Counted from the first letter of the stretch, positions 52,446 through 59,234 are shown. The stretch: DNA of 64,000 bases from Candidatus Saccharibacteria bacterium UBA1050 (GCA_002316545.1 DCDR01000001.1:435692-499691), one strand, 5' to 3'. Translations and numbers: made by a program. Notes: generated from the sequence alone by a model not told the origin.

Positions 52446-53822
52446 ATGGCAAAAAAATCATTTGATTACGACCTGATAGTTATCGGCAGTGGAGCCGCTG
52501 GAAGCTCAGCAGCTACCGTTGCTGCCCGTGCCGGCAAGCGTGTTGCCATAGTAGAAGCCGATACGTTTGGTGGTGACTCGCCCAACTGGAGCGACGTACC
52601 TACCAAAGCATTACTGCACGCAGCGCAGCTATTTGATGAAGCTCGCCATGGCGCACGTTTTGGCCTGCGTTCGAGCACGTTGGGCTATAACTACCCTAAT
52701 TTACGTGCGTGGAAAGACCTTGCCGTAAAACGAACTGGGGCAGGGGGGAATAGAAGCTTTTACGACAAGGCAGGGATTACGACCTATGCCGGTAGTGCCC
52801 ACTTCCTTAGCCCAAATGAAATTAGCGTCAATCGCCGTCACCTATCTGCTGCAGAATTTGTTGTTGCTACTGGCTCATCTTGGATTGCACCAGATATTCA
52901 GGGGCTAAAAAATGTTAGTTACCTCACCCCACGCACAATTTTAGAGTCGCTTCGCCCACCTAAAAGCTTGTTTGTTATTGGTGGCGGAACTGTGGGCGTA
53001 GAACTGGCGCAATTAATGGCGATATTTGGCACCAAAGTCTATATAGCCGAAGTCGCCAGCCGTCTGCTACCAAAAGAAGATGAAGAAGTCGGTACATTGC
53101 TCGAAAGACTGCTGCATGAACACAAAGGCATTACTACCCTTACGCAAACTCGTGTTTTGACTGTGCAAAAAGAAGGGCTTGGTATTAAAGTCACCTATTC
53201 TCGTGGCGGTGCTGAAAAGTCGGTTCGTGTTGATGAGATATTGGTGGCAGCTGGTCGTCAGCCAAATGTAGATTTGGGGCTCGATAACGCCAGTGTGCGC
53301 TACTCACCAAAAGGTATCGATGTAAATACCTACCTACAAACAAGCGCCAAGCATATTTTTGCCGCTGGCGACGTGCTGGGGCTTGGCAGCTATACCCACA
53401 CCGCCCTCATGGAAGGTAGAATTGCTGCACACAATGTATTGCACAAACAAAAAGTTGCGCCAGACTATACTGCTACTCCCCGCCTCACCTTTACCTATCC
53501 GGGCGTGGCGTCAGTTGGTCTTTCCGCCGACGACTGCCTGAAACGAGATTTGCGTACTCATACCGCCATTGCGCCGCTTAATAGCGTTGCTCGCAGCAAT
53601 ACCAGCGATTTTCGTGATGGATTTGTAAAACTTATCAGTGATTCTACAGGGGTGCTACTGGGAGCAACGGTGGTTGCACCACATGCCGCCGAAATTGTAC
53701 ATGAATTGGCGCTGGCCATCAAACACCGCATGACCGTTATGGACATTGCCGACACACCACACGCATTCCTCAGCTGGAGCGAAGCCGTGCGTGTGGCTGC
53801 CCTACGTGTGAGCAAACAATAG
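52446..53822 (+). CDS. Lpd/MerA-family FAD oxidoreductase lacking the redox disulfide
   Basis: 458 aa. FAD-binding GSGAAGSSAA (14-23), NAD(P)-binding VIGGGTVGVELAQL (177-190), second FAD segment FAAGDVLGL and the dimerisation domain. Where active family members have GGxCxNxGCxPTKALL, this protein reads GGDSPNWSDVPTKALL, with Ser45 and Asp50 in place of the two Cys. At the C-terminus the HPT-type His-Glu motif is altered to HAFLSWSEAV. It should bind FAD and NAD(P)H but cannot do disulfide chemistry at this site. Possible roles: quinone/oxygen reductase or diaphorase. Confidence 0.85.
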   Translation: MAKKSFDYDLIVIGSGAAGSSAATVAARAGKRVAIVEADTFGGDSPNWSDVPTKALLHAAQLFDEARHGARFGLRSSTLGYNYPNLRAWKDLAVKRTGAGGNRSFYDKAGITTYAGSAHFLSPNEISVNRRHLSAAEFVVATGSSWIAPDIQGLKNVSYLTPRTILESLRPPKSLFVIGGGTVGVELAQLMAIFGTKVYIAEVASRLLPKEDEEVGTLLERLLHEHKGITTLTQTRVLTVQKEGLGIKVTYSRGGAEKSVRVDEILVAAGRQPNVDLGLDNASVRYSPKGIDVNTYLQTSAKHIFAAGDVLGLGSYTHTALMEGRIAAHNVLHKQKVAPDYTATPRLTFTYPGVASVGLSADDCLKRDLRTHTAIAPLNSVARSNTSDFRDGFVKLISDSTGVLLGATVVAPHAAEIVHELALAIKHRMTVMDIADTPHAFLSWSEAVRVAALRVSKQ

Positions 53823-53839
53823 TTCATTTATAAACCCGC

Positions 53840-53877
53840 AAGTAAATACCCCCAGCAGCCGCTGAGGGTATTTACTT
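53840..53877. terminator. Bidirectional terminator between flavoprotein gene and tRNA-fMet
   Basis: AAGTAAATACCC and GGGTATTTACTT form a 12-bp stem with inner CAGC/GCTG pairing. It touches the CCA end of the minus-strand tRNA. Confidence 0.75.
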
Positions 53878-53954
53878 GGTTGCGGGGAGAGGATTTGAAC
53901 CTCTGACCTCGTGGTTATGAGCCACGCGAGCTGACCAGACTGCTCCACCCCGCG
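53877..53954 (-). tRNA. Initiator tRNA-fMet (CAT)
   Basis: CGCGGGG acceptor with the C1-A72 mismatch diagnostic of bacterial initiators (3' side CCCCGCA-ACCA), D-arm GGAGCAGTCTGGTCAGCTC, loop CTCATAA, T-arm AGAGG/CCTCT. The anticodon stem has TGG/CCA rather than three G-C pairs. Confidence 0.95.
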
Positions 53955-53993
53955 ATATGGGTAATTTATATCATGACCTGGTCTCTTGTTCCG

Positions 53994-54060
53994 TCATAAC
54001 CACCGGTTATGAGCTATTGATCCGACGTGGAGCTGACCAGACTGCCCTACGTCGCGATAT
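53994..54060 (-). pseudogene. Degenerate 5'-half copy of tRNA-fMet
   Basis: 54030-54060 matches the first 31 nt region of the intact gene (53928-53958) at 27 of 31 positions, including an exact 15-bp D-arm block GAGCTGACCAGACTG, and GGTTATGAGC around the anticodon recurs at 54005-54014 after a 10-nt insertion. No T-arm or matching acceptor 3' strand follows; instead CATAACC/GGTTATG forms a hairpin. Confidence 0.7.
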
Positions 54061-54101
54061 AGAGTATTTATGTATACTTATTCAATAATAACAGATGTGA
54101 G

Positions 54102-54545
54102 CTACTTTTTCAAGCTCTCTGACGCACCACCAAGCAGGAAGTTAATCCACTGTTGCAGATTGCTCGGCACCGCCCGTACTGGCAGTAGCTCTTCTGTTTT
54201 GGTATCAGACTCTTTTGCGGCGGCAGTATTTGGCGGTAACACCAGTACCTTTTCGCCCGGAAGCGCGAGGCCCAGCTTTTCGCGCACGGCAAGCTCTTTG
54301 TACTCATCGCTTTGGTAGTAACGCTGCTGGTATTTTAAAAGTTCGGTTTCCAGCTCCACGAGCCGTAGCTCACGGCGCTTTGCATCGAGCTCTTTTTCAA
54401 GCGCGTAGTTGCGCTGCATTGCCTGCACCGAGCCCCACACCCAGCTTGCAGCAATGAGTAATGCTATGGCAAGTACCACGTTGTTCATGGTGAAATAATT
54501 GTGGCGAATGTGGTAATAAAGTTTGCGAAGCTGTGTGTATTTCAT
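54102..54545 (-). CDS. FtsL/DivIC/FtsB-like septum protein
   Basis: 147 aa. Short cytoplasmic N-terminus, one TM helix (about 22-42), coiled coil (about 45-85, NYALEKELDAKRRELRLVEL) and the DivIC-type motif EYKELAVREKLGLALPGEKV, then a Ser/Thr tail and a second amphipathic segment. Divisome linker proteins of this class help localise FtsW/FtsI. Family recognised by layout and the REKLGLxxPGE motif. Confidence 0.8.
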   Translation of the reverse strand: MKYTQLRKLYYHIRHNYFTMNNVVLAIALLIAASWVWGSVQAMQRNYALEKELDAKRRELRLVELETELLKYQQRYYQSDEYKELAVREKLGLALPGEKVLVLPPNTAAAKESDTKTEELLPVRAVPSNLQQWINFLLGGASESLKK

Positions 54546-54610
54546 GCGATTTCTCGCTAATCATTATAGCCCACCTCTTAAAAATGTGCTATGCTATCAG
54601 AGGTAGCCGC

Positions 54611-54686
54611 GGGGGTGTAGCTCAGCGGTTAGAGCAGCGGGCTCATAACCTGTTGGTCGCTGGTTCAATCCCAGCCACCCCCACCA
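54611..54686 (+). tRNA. tRNA with CAT anticodon, Ile2-like
   Basis: GGGGGTG/CACCCCC acceptor, TAGCTCAGCGGTTAGAGC D-arm, loop CTCATAA, TTGGTCGCTGG variable/T-arm region and encoded CCA. The D- and T-arm sequences resemble bacterial tRNA-Ile2 rather than elongator Met, so C34 is probably modified to lysidine by the TilS encoded at 47634. Confidence 0.85.
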
Positions 54687-54701
54687 AATTGAAACAATAC
54701 C

Positions 54702-54726
54702 AACCAGCATAGGCTGGTTTTTGTTT
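54702..54726 (+). terminator. Terminator after the Ile2-like tRNA
   Basis: AACCAGC, ATAG loop, GCTGGTT, then TTTGTTT. The hairpin overlaps the stop region of the convergent gene. Confidence 0.85.
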
Positions 54727-55429
54727 ACGGCTCAACAGGTGGATTGAGTCGATTTAGCGCGCTTTTTGCTCTCGCGCCCACAACCGGGTGGTTTGCCGCC
54801 TGGGTAAGCTGCTCAATCCAGAAAAGTCGGCGAGCTGTTTGCTCTTCGGGGGTTGCTTCTACTATTGAACGCGCCTCAAACACCATGTACGATGCAAGCA
54901 TGTCTTCAACAGCCGCAGTAGCGGCCAATTTGTCTAGTTGTGCTTTAGATTCAGAACCGGATTCAATAAGCTTACCAACGGCGAATTGGCGAGACAGCTG
55001 CTGAAGACCACGGCCAGTAATGGGCTGATCTTTCCATCCACTCAAGCCAGATACTTCAGCGAGTATACGCTGCTCAGGTTCACCTTCAAGCGTTTCACCA
55101 ACCAACTTCAGAGCTGTTCTTGTACCGGTAGTATCGTACGCAAACTTTTCCATGTCAGCCACGATGGCGTGAAGTGCTCCTGACGCATCACCTTCGGCTG
55201 TTTGCAAATATTGATGCCATTCAACGTCTTCAAGAAATCGACCACGCTCTGATGCGCCGGTAATGCCTTCATTCCAGTAGCCTTTTAACGCGCTCGATAT
55301 CAGACTAAACTCTCGCCCAGATTGCGGAAAAAAGCCAAGTTCCTCGCGTATACTGGCTAGCTTTTCAGCGTCGGTAGTGGGTGGCGTACGATACGCATCG
55401 TTTGATGTTTCGCCGTTGTGGTCTGCCAT
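54725..55429 (-). CDS. Soluble helical protein, unknown
   Basis: 234 aa. Mostly alpha-helical and acidic, no TM helix or signal. Segments such as EKLASIREELGFFPQSGREF and RQFAVGKLIESGSESKAQL suggest a repeat-like helical fold, but no family is recognised. It has a near-consensus leaderless promoter, so it is probably well expressed. Confidence 0.6.
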   Translation of the reverse strand: MADHNGETSNDAYRTPPTTDAEKLASIREELGFFPQSGREFSLISSALKGYWNEGITGASERGRFLEDVEWHQYLQTAEGDASGALHAIVADMEKFAYDTTGTRTALKLVGETLEGEPEQRILAEVSGLSGWKDQPITGRGLQQLSRQFAVGKLIESGSESKAQLDKLAATAAVEDMLASYMVFEARSIVEATPEEQTARRLFWIEQLTQAANHPVVGARAKSALNRLNPPVEP

Positions 55430-55435
55430 ACTTTC

Positions 55436-55464
55436 ATATTACCATAAACAGTATAAAAAGTCAA
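55436..55464 (-). promoter_or_regulatory. Leaderless promoter of the 54725-55429 gene
   Basis: TTGACT (55459-55464), 17 nt, TAATAT (55436-55441) with extended -10 TATGG, 6 nt, ATG 55429. Confidence 0.75.
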
Positions 55465-55473
55465 GCTACTCTA

Positions 55474-55721
55474 TTGCCCCATTTTGCATAAAGTGTTATT
55501 ATACGCGCAACTTTGTTGAACTAAGAAGTTCCAAGGTACTTTGACAAACAGACGCAAATAAGGTGAGTTTTATGCGGGTTAATTGTTAGCCTGTATTAAT
55601 CTCATCTTATTGTCTACGAAAACAATATCTCACCCATGTGAGGGCGGTCTTCCGCTGATGAGCCACAGAAAGGTTTGCCGAAGCAAGTCAATCGCTGTAG
55701 CGAAACCCGAGGAGACACACC
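55474..55721 (+). promoter_or_regulatory. Structured leader of the GC-rich ORF
   Basis: A weak promoter (TTGCCC 55474-55479, 17 nt, TATTAT 55497-55502) could give a leader of about 210 nt. Consecutive hairpins are seen: TATTGT/ACAATA (55608-55627), CTCAC/GTGAG (55629-55642), GCGG-TCTT-CCGC (55644-55655). Then CTGATGAG (55655-55662), a helix GCCACAG/CTGTAGC (55662-55668 with 55695-55701) capped by TTGC-CGAA-GCAA, and CGAAA (55701-55705), followed by CCC that can pair with GGG at 55642-55644. The order CUGAUGA-helix-GAAA recalls a hammerhead core, but the NUH cleavage triplet is missing. GAGGAGA lies 6 nt before the ATG. Confidence 0.45.
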
Positions 55722-56144
55722 ATGACGATCAACACCGCAGCCACGTACCGAGGTGCGCGCCAGCGCATCGTGGACCGTGGCTGGACGACGCACCAGTGGA
55801 CCGGACCGGCCGGCGAGGAGTGCCTCGTGCAGGCGCTCGGCATGCACGCCGGCGTGACCAACGAGGGCGACGACACCACCACCCAGCTGCCCAAGGCCGT
55901 GATGATGCCGCTCGTGCGCGAGCTCGGCCTGGAGCCCGAGGAGCACACCCGCCTCGCGATCGCGGCCGCCCTGTGGACCTGGAACGACCAGCCCGGTCGC
56001 ACCGTCGACGAGGTCACGGCGCTGCTGCAGCGCGTCGCGAGCCGACTCGAGGCCGAGGCCGAGCCCGTCTACGTCCCGCAGAGCTGGCTGCACCGCCGGC
56101 TCTTCACCGGCTCCAAGAAGGAGCCCGCCCAGGTCGCCGCCTGA
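55722..56144 (+). CDS. GC-rich, actinobacterial-type DUF6197-like protein (transferred gene)
   Basis: 140 aa. Codons are almost all G/C-ending and the GC is about 70% by eye, against mid-40s around it. The sequence RIVDRGWTTHQWTGPAGEEC followed by LVQALGMHAG and later TWNDQPGRTVDEVTALLQRV resembles the small DUF6197 proteins common in actinobacteria and their phages, whose function is unknown. A strong Shine-Dalgarno GAGGAGA precedes it and a terminator follows. It occupies an intergenic site without breaking a neighbour. Best read as acquired from a high-GC actinobacterium (possibly the host) or an actinophage. Confidence 0.75.
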   Translation: MTINTAATYRGARQRIVDRGWTTHQWTGPAGEECLVQALGMHAGVTNEGDDTTTQLPKAVMMPLVRELGLEPEEHTRLAIAAALWTWNDQPGRTVDEVTALLQRVASRLEAEAEPVYVPQSWLHRRLFTGSKKEPAQVAA

Positions 56145-56172
56145 CCATCCGTCCCCTACAAGCGGGCGTGGC

Positions 56173-56216
56173 AGCAGACGCGGTGAGGACCTGTTTTCGT
56201 CCCTGCCGCGTCTGTT
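56173..56216. repeat. GC-rich inverted repeat downstream of the transferred ORF
   Basis: CAGACGCGG and CCGCGTCTG arms, with an inner GGAC/GTCC helix, form a long hairpin of the same GC-rich character as the ORF. Confidence 0.65.
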
Positions 56217-56228
56217 TGTCACGTTCGC

Positions 56229-56255
56229 CCCTACAGTTGTAGGGTTTTATTTTTG
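56229..56255 (+). terminator. Terminator of the transferred ORF
   Basis: CCCTACA, GT, TGTAGGG, then TTTTATTTTT. It marks the right end of the GC-rich segment. Confidence 0.85.
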
Positions 56256-56259
56256 CCTA

Positions 56260-57369
56260 TTACTCCCAGCGGAAGACACGGAAGGCGATGATGTAGATAA
56301 CTACTAGCCAGGCACCCATGATGCCGAGTTGCGGAAGCAAATCAACATAGTGCGCGTTTTCGGTGATGATAAGCCGAATACCATCGATAATTGGGGTAAG
56401 TGGCAAGAACGCCGAAGCGTCTTGCAACCACTCTGGCATAAGAAAACGTGGGAAGAACGCACCTGAGAGGAACATCATAGGAAATACCAAAATGTTTGAA
56501 AGTGGCGCAGCTTGGCGCTCGTTTTTGGCCCAACCACCGATAGATAAGCCGATACCTAGCATCAGTACAATGCTGACGATAAGAAAGCCGATGAGCTCGA
56601 ACGGATTACCTGTCATGTTGAGCTTGAAGATGCTCAGAGCCACCGCGAACATAACTGCCAGCGATACCATACCAATAATCGTTTGTGATATTGCCATTGA
56701 TGAAAAGTACTGCCACACCTTTAGCGGCGTGGTAGAAAGTCGGCGCAAAATTCCCTGCTTTTTTAGCTCTGGGAATACGTTGACCGGGCCAAAAATACCG
56801 ATACCAAGTAGTGAAAACCCAAGCAGTCCGGCAAAGGTGTAGTCGAATTGCGATAGCGATTTGTTTTTCAGCTTTTCACCAGTAACAGTGAATAGGTCTA
56901 CCGAACCAGTCAGCTTGGTGTTGATAGACTTAAAACTTGCTTGCAACAAGCTACTAAGCGTTTGGCCGGCCTGCTCGTTGTTTTGCGTGTAGTACACCTT
57001 GGCCTGCCCCATTGGACGTTTGCTTTTTGCATCGACCGTACCGAAATCTTTTGGCAATATAATTGCAGCGTCGAGTTGCGAGCGTATCATCTTTTCTTTA
57101 GCCGCGCTGAGCGTTTTTGACTCGGCGTCGATATCGAACACTTTTTCCTTTTTCAGACTTTTAGCGAAATCTTTGGCAAAAGCACTGTCGGAATTGTTGA
57201 TGAGCGCTACACGAAACGAAACATCGCTGTTTTGGCCAAAAATACCGCCGAACACGAATAGAAAAATGAGTGGGAACAAAATACCGAAGAAAATTGATAG
57301 CCGATCGCGGAAAAATCGCTTGGTGTTGATGCGCGCGAAGGTAATGATAGTGAAAAGTGACTTGTTCAT
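56260..57369 (-). CDS. ABC-2 type permease with large extracytoplasmic domain
   Basis: 369 aa. TM helix 1 at about 22-44, a ~130-residue extracytoplasmic domain, then five helices (about 175-365). FFGILFPLIFLFVFGGIFG and QGILRRLSTTPLKVWQYFSS, and later FPMMFLSGAFFPRFLMPEW, are ABC-2/YhgE-type features. Paired with the ATPase 3 bp upstream. Exporter of unknown substrate. Confidence 0.88.
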   Translation of the reverse strand: MNKSLFTIITFARINTKRFFRDRLSIFFGILFPLIFLFVFGGIFGQNSDVSFRVALINNSDSAFAKDFAKSLKKEKVFDIDAESKTLSAAKEKMIRSQLDAAIILPKDFGTVDAKSKRPMGQAKVYYTQNNEQAGQTLSSLLQASFKSINTKLTGSVDLFTVTGEKLKNKSLSQFDYTFAGLLGFSLLGIGIFGPVNVFPELKKQGILRRLSTTPLKVWQYFSSMAISQTIIGMVSLAVMFAVALSIFKLNMTGNPFELIGFLIVSIVLMLGIGLSIGGWAKNERQAAPLSNILVFPMMFLSGAFFPRFLMPEWLQDASAFLPLTPIIDGIRLIITENAHYVDLLPQLGIMGAWLVVIYIIAFRVFRWE

Positions 57370-57372
57370 ACG

Positions 57373-58128
57373 CTAATCCCTAAGAGCCTTTCCAGTAAGA
57401 TCGATAAAGACGTCTTCGAGGTTTGCTTGTTCTACTTCTTGCTTCTTCTTGAAACCACGCTTAATCAGCGCTTTAATGAGGTTTTTTGGCGTATCAAGCG
57501 CGATAATCTTGCCGTTATCCATAATGGCGATTCGGTCACATAATATCTCGGCTTCGTCCATATAGTGAGTGGTCATAATGACGCTGACTCCGCGCTCACG
57601 AATGTTTTCAATGAGACTCCACAAATTGCGACGGGCTTGTGGGTCAAGACCCGTGGTTGGCTCATCGAGGAAAAATACCTTCGGACCATGCACCAGGGCG
57701 GTAGTAATGCTCAGCCGTTGCTTTTGGCCACCCGAAAGCTGCTCGACAAATGAGTTTGCCTTGTCTTCAAGCTCAACATCACGCAAAAATTGCATGACGT
57801 CTACTTTTTCACCATAGGCGGCGGCAAACAGCTCAATCACTTCACGAATCTTGGTTTTATCTTGAAACGCCGGGCTTTGTGGCTGCACACCAATAAGTCG
57901 TTTTATAGTATCGGGGCCTGTTTCAACATCAACACCGTCGATAAACACACTTCCCCCATCGATTGGCCGTAACGTTTCCATCATCTCGAGCGTAGTAGTT
58001 TTACCCGCTCCATTTGGGCCCAAAATTCCGAAGATTTCACCTTTTTTTACTTCAAAACTAATACCATCTACCACAGCTTTGCCGTCGTAGCGTTTTACGA
58101 GATCCTTAACGGACACCATGGCTTTCAT
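57373..58128 (-). CDS. ABC transporter ATP-binding protein
   Basis: 251 aa. Walker A GILGPNGAGKTTT, Q-loop IGVQPQSPAF, signature LSGGQKQRLSITTAL, Walker B VFFLDEPTTGLDP, H-loop MTTHYMDEAEIL. Operon partner of the permease. TATACT lies 7 nt before the ATG, a leaderless layout. Confidence 0.93.
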   Translation of the reverse strand: MKAMVSVKDLVKRYDGKAVVDGISFEVKKGEIFGILGPNGAGKTTTLEMMETLRPIDGGSVFIDGVDVETGPDTIKRLIGVQPQSPAFQDKTKIREVIELFAAAYGEKVDVMQFLRDVELEDKANSFVEQLSGGQKQRLSITTALVHGPKVFFLDEPTTGLDPQARRNLWSLIENIRERGVSVIMTTHYMDEAEILCDRIAIMDNGKIIALDTPKNLIKALIKRGFKKKQEVEQANLEDVFIDLTGKALRD

Positions 58129-58156
58129 TAGTTCTAGTATAGCACTTTAGATAAAC

Positions 58157-58235
58157 AAAAAAGCCCCAAGCGGGCTTCTAAACAGGAACCACACTTGGGA
58201 CGTTTTGGCACCTGTTTGTTTGTGATACTAGCGTA
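58157..58235 (-). ncRNA. Candidate small RNA or riboswitch-like element with intrinsic terminator
   Basis: Minus-strand order: TTGCAC (-35-like, about 58251-58256), TACGCT-like -10, then hairpin AAACAGG/CCTGTTT (58180-58217) with inner GCCA/TGGT pairing, then terminator AAGCCC-GCTTG-GGGCTT (58161-58177) and a T-run. CCCAAG in the first loop (58194-58199) is complementary to CTTGGG in the terminator (58165-58170), so a pseudoknot or switch is possible. No ORF lies within it. The downstream ABC gene has its own -10 box. Confidence 0.45.
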
Positions 58236-58283
58236 TCATTAAACGCGCTTATGGTGCAAGCATTATGCCTTTTTAACAACAAA

Positions 58284-58310
58284 CACCACCTTCCGGAAAG
58301 GAAGGTGGTG
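58284..58310 (-). terminator. Terminator of the 58334 small gene
   Basis: CACCACCTTCC, 5-nt loop, GGAAGGTGGTG; on the minus strand followed by TTTGTTGTT. Confidence 0.8.
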
Positions 58311-58333
58311 CGTTACAAAGTACTAAGTTAAAC

Positions 58334-58540
58334 TTATTTCTTCTTTGAAACGGTAAGGAAACCGTTACGTGGGTTTTCTTTTACTTCGCGGTCTGCTGGT
58401 AGATCGCAAGGTTGACCCTTTTCGTTTTTCTCTACCTTCGCAAAGAAGTAGATAGTTTGTGGTTTGCCGCCACGAAGGGTAACTTCGGTTTTGTGCAGGT
58501 AGTATGTGATGCCCTTCGAGTTAGTGTGACTGTAAGCCAT
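58334..58540 (-). CDS. Small conserved-looking basic protein, unknown
   Basis: 68 aa. Beta-rich core: TYYLHKTEVTLRGGKPQTIYFF, then a Cys (QPCDLP) and NPRNGFLTVSKKK. No TM helix. Expression signals are excellent: consensus promoter TTGACA-17-TAATCT, AGGAGGT Shine-Dalgarno and a strong terminator, pointing to an abundant monocistronic product. Size and charge would fit a nucleic-acid- or ribosome-associated protein, but this is inference. Confidence 0.75.
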   Translation of the reverse strand: MAYSHTNSKGITYYLHKTEVTLRGGKPQTIYFFAKVEKNEKGQPCDLPADREVKENPRNGFLTVSKKK

Positions 58541-58575
58541 TATGGTTATACCTCCTATTAGTTCTTACATCTGAT

Positions 58576-58604
58576 AGATTACCGCCCTATAGCCTCCCTG
58601 TCAA
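58576..58604 (-). promoter_or_regulatory. Strong promoter of the 68-residue protein
   Basis: TTGACA (58599-58604), 17 nt, TAATCT (58576-58581). ACCTCCT (rc AGGAGGT) at 58550-58556 is the ribosome-binding site. Confidence 0.75.
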
Positions 58605-58607
58605 CAC

Positions 58608-59234
58608 CTAAACACTACTGTAGTGTTTGCGAAGCAACAAACGAAGCCCCACAAGGGCGAGCAAACGAGCGATGATAGCCACGATGATAGCCACGCTCAC
58701 CAGCACTGAAAAGCCTGCGAAATCTGGTGACCAGGCTGGGCTAGTAAACTCGTGTCTATAGAGGTCGACATTGGGTAGTTTCGCTTTATCAGGAGTGTTT
58801 GAAGCTGCGGGATATTTGGCAAGCTCGTTCGCAAAACATTGCACGTAGGCTTGTGAGTATCCACCGTAAATTTGCTTACATACTCGATCGGCTTTTGCAT
58901 TGATAGTAGTGCCATTACCGTCAGCGGTGGCTTTTTCTATGGCGGCCTGAGTGTCACGACGATACTGTGACTCGAGGTACACCGCCCCACTGCTCGCATT
59001 CATATGTTCGGCAGAGTAGCGCTGTAGATCGAATAATCGAGCTTTGGTAGTTTCGGCGTTACCTGTCTTGTCGGCGTTGATTACCGCGGTGCGTCGTTCT
59101 ATCATGCCAATATTATTGAGGCGAAGAAATGAAGCACTCAGTAGTGCAGAAATCAAAAATAGCACTACCAACTGCCACGTTTTGACTTTTTGCAGTTGTT
59201 TGATGCTTTTTTTGACTTGACGTTTATCTGTCAC
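58608..59234 (-). CDS. Membrane protein with two TM helices, unknown
   Basis: 208 aa, GTG start. TM helices at about 21-40 and 175-198 flank an extracytoplasmic domain of about 130 residues with a Cys pair (DRVCKQIYGGYSQAYVQC). Cytoplasmic ends are basic. The layout recalls sensory or chemoreceptor-like periplasmic domains, but no signalling domain follows. Function unknown. Confidence 0.65.
   Translation of the reverse strand: MTDKRQVKKSIKQLQKVKTWQLVVLFLISALLSASFLRLNNIGMIERRTAVINADKTGNAETTKARLFDLQRYSAEHMNASSGAVYLESQYRRDTQAAIEKATADGNGTTINAKADRVCKQIYGGYSQAYVQCFANELAKYPAASNTPDKAKLPNVDLYRHEFTSPAWSPDFAGFSVLVSVAIIVAIIARLLALVGLRLLLRKHYSSV

Noticed and set aside
55642..55708. Functional hammerhead ribozyme
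   Set aside because: The CUGAUGA and GAAA blocks and two helices are present, but no NUH cleavage triplet sits between helix III and helix I, and the 15.1-16.1 A-U pair cannot form; kept only as a structured-leader observation.
55583..56242. Long plus-strand frame (219 codons) and a minus-strand frame overlapping the GC-rich ORF
   Set aside because: Both are spurious open frames caused by high GC; only the 55722-56144 frame has G/C-biased third positions, a Shine-Dalgarno site and a recognisable family.
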